In this document: piece by piece, positions 5,087-5,101 of the stretch
Position numbering within the stretch: position 1 is the first letter of the stretch
Layout: every line of letters begins with the position of its first letter
NCBI GenBank assembly: GCA_900542615.1
Contig: UQOG01000131.1
Location: forward strand, 1 to 5,101
DNA: 5,101 nt
Direction of reading: 5' to 3'
Source: an uncultured Eubacteriales bacterium
GTDB taxonomy: Bacteria; Bacillota; Clostridia; Christensenellales; CAG-138
Translations under genes and position numbers: made by a program
The notes under the pieces: generated by a model
Told to the model about the DNA's origin: nothing
What the model saw: only the letters and a program-made list of their open reading frames with translations
Databases searched by the model: none

Positions 5087-5101
5087 AGGTGTTCATAGCT
5101 C

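Noticed and set aside
4543..5096. Minus-strand open frames extending into the right-hand hairpin region
   Set aside because: They read through perfect inverted repeats and the antisense of the deaminase, with no family similarity or ribosome binding site.

Overview
The window looks like a piece of a GC-rich, Gram-positive, probably anaerobic Firmicutes (Clostridia-type) chromosome. The clues are strong AGGAGG-type ribosome binding sites, sigma-A-like promoters, a membrane-anchored NlpC/P60 cell-wall enzyme with a Pro/Ser/Thr linker, and a purine riboswitch controlling its gene by an intrinsic terminator. No genus can be named from the sequence alone. I see no tRNA, rRNA, CRISPR array or transposase.

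Layout. The left third (1-1871) is on the minus strand: xpt (xanthine phosphoribosyltransferase, 1205-1795) with its own promoter, then 233 nt downstream the ATP-pyrophosphatase part of GMP synthase (1-971, running off the left edge a few codons before its expected end). This GuaA lacks the N-terminal glutamine amidotransferase domain and starts cleanly with its own ribosome binding site. A divergent intergenic region (1796-2206) carries back-to-back promoters for xpt and for a plus-strand NlpC/P60 peptidoglycan hydrolase (2207-3394) with a structured leader. Immediately after that stop codon lies a promoter, a purine riboswitch of the guanine type (3431-3499), an overlapping intrinsic terminator (3494-3521), and then an amidohydrolase of the 8-oxoguanine/guanine deaminase group (3556-4911). 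The right end (4912-5101) is a GC-rich stretch packed with near-perfect hairpins and holds no recognised gene.

How the genes may work together. The deaminase would turn guanine (or 8-oxoguanine) into xanthine (or urate) plus ammonia. Xpt joins xanthine to PRPP to give XMP, and GuaA aminates XMP to GMP. The window therefore encodes a possible guanine -> xanthine -> XMP -> GMP route, with its first step under a guanine-type riboswitch.

The most interesting element is that riboswitch. It has the cytosine that marks guanine recognition, but its terminator uses the same bases as the 3' strand of aptamer helix P1. Ligand binding should therefore block termination and turn the deaminase ON. This is the architecture of the adenine pbuE switch and the opposite of the classic guanine OFF switch at xpt. 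The xpt gene here shows no purine riboswitch.
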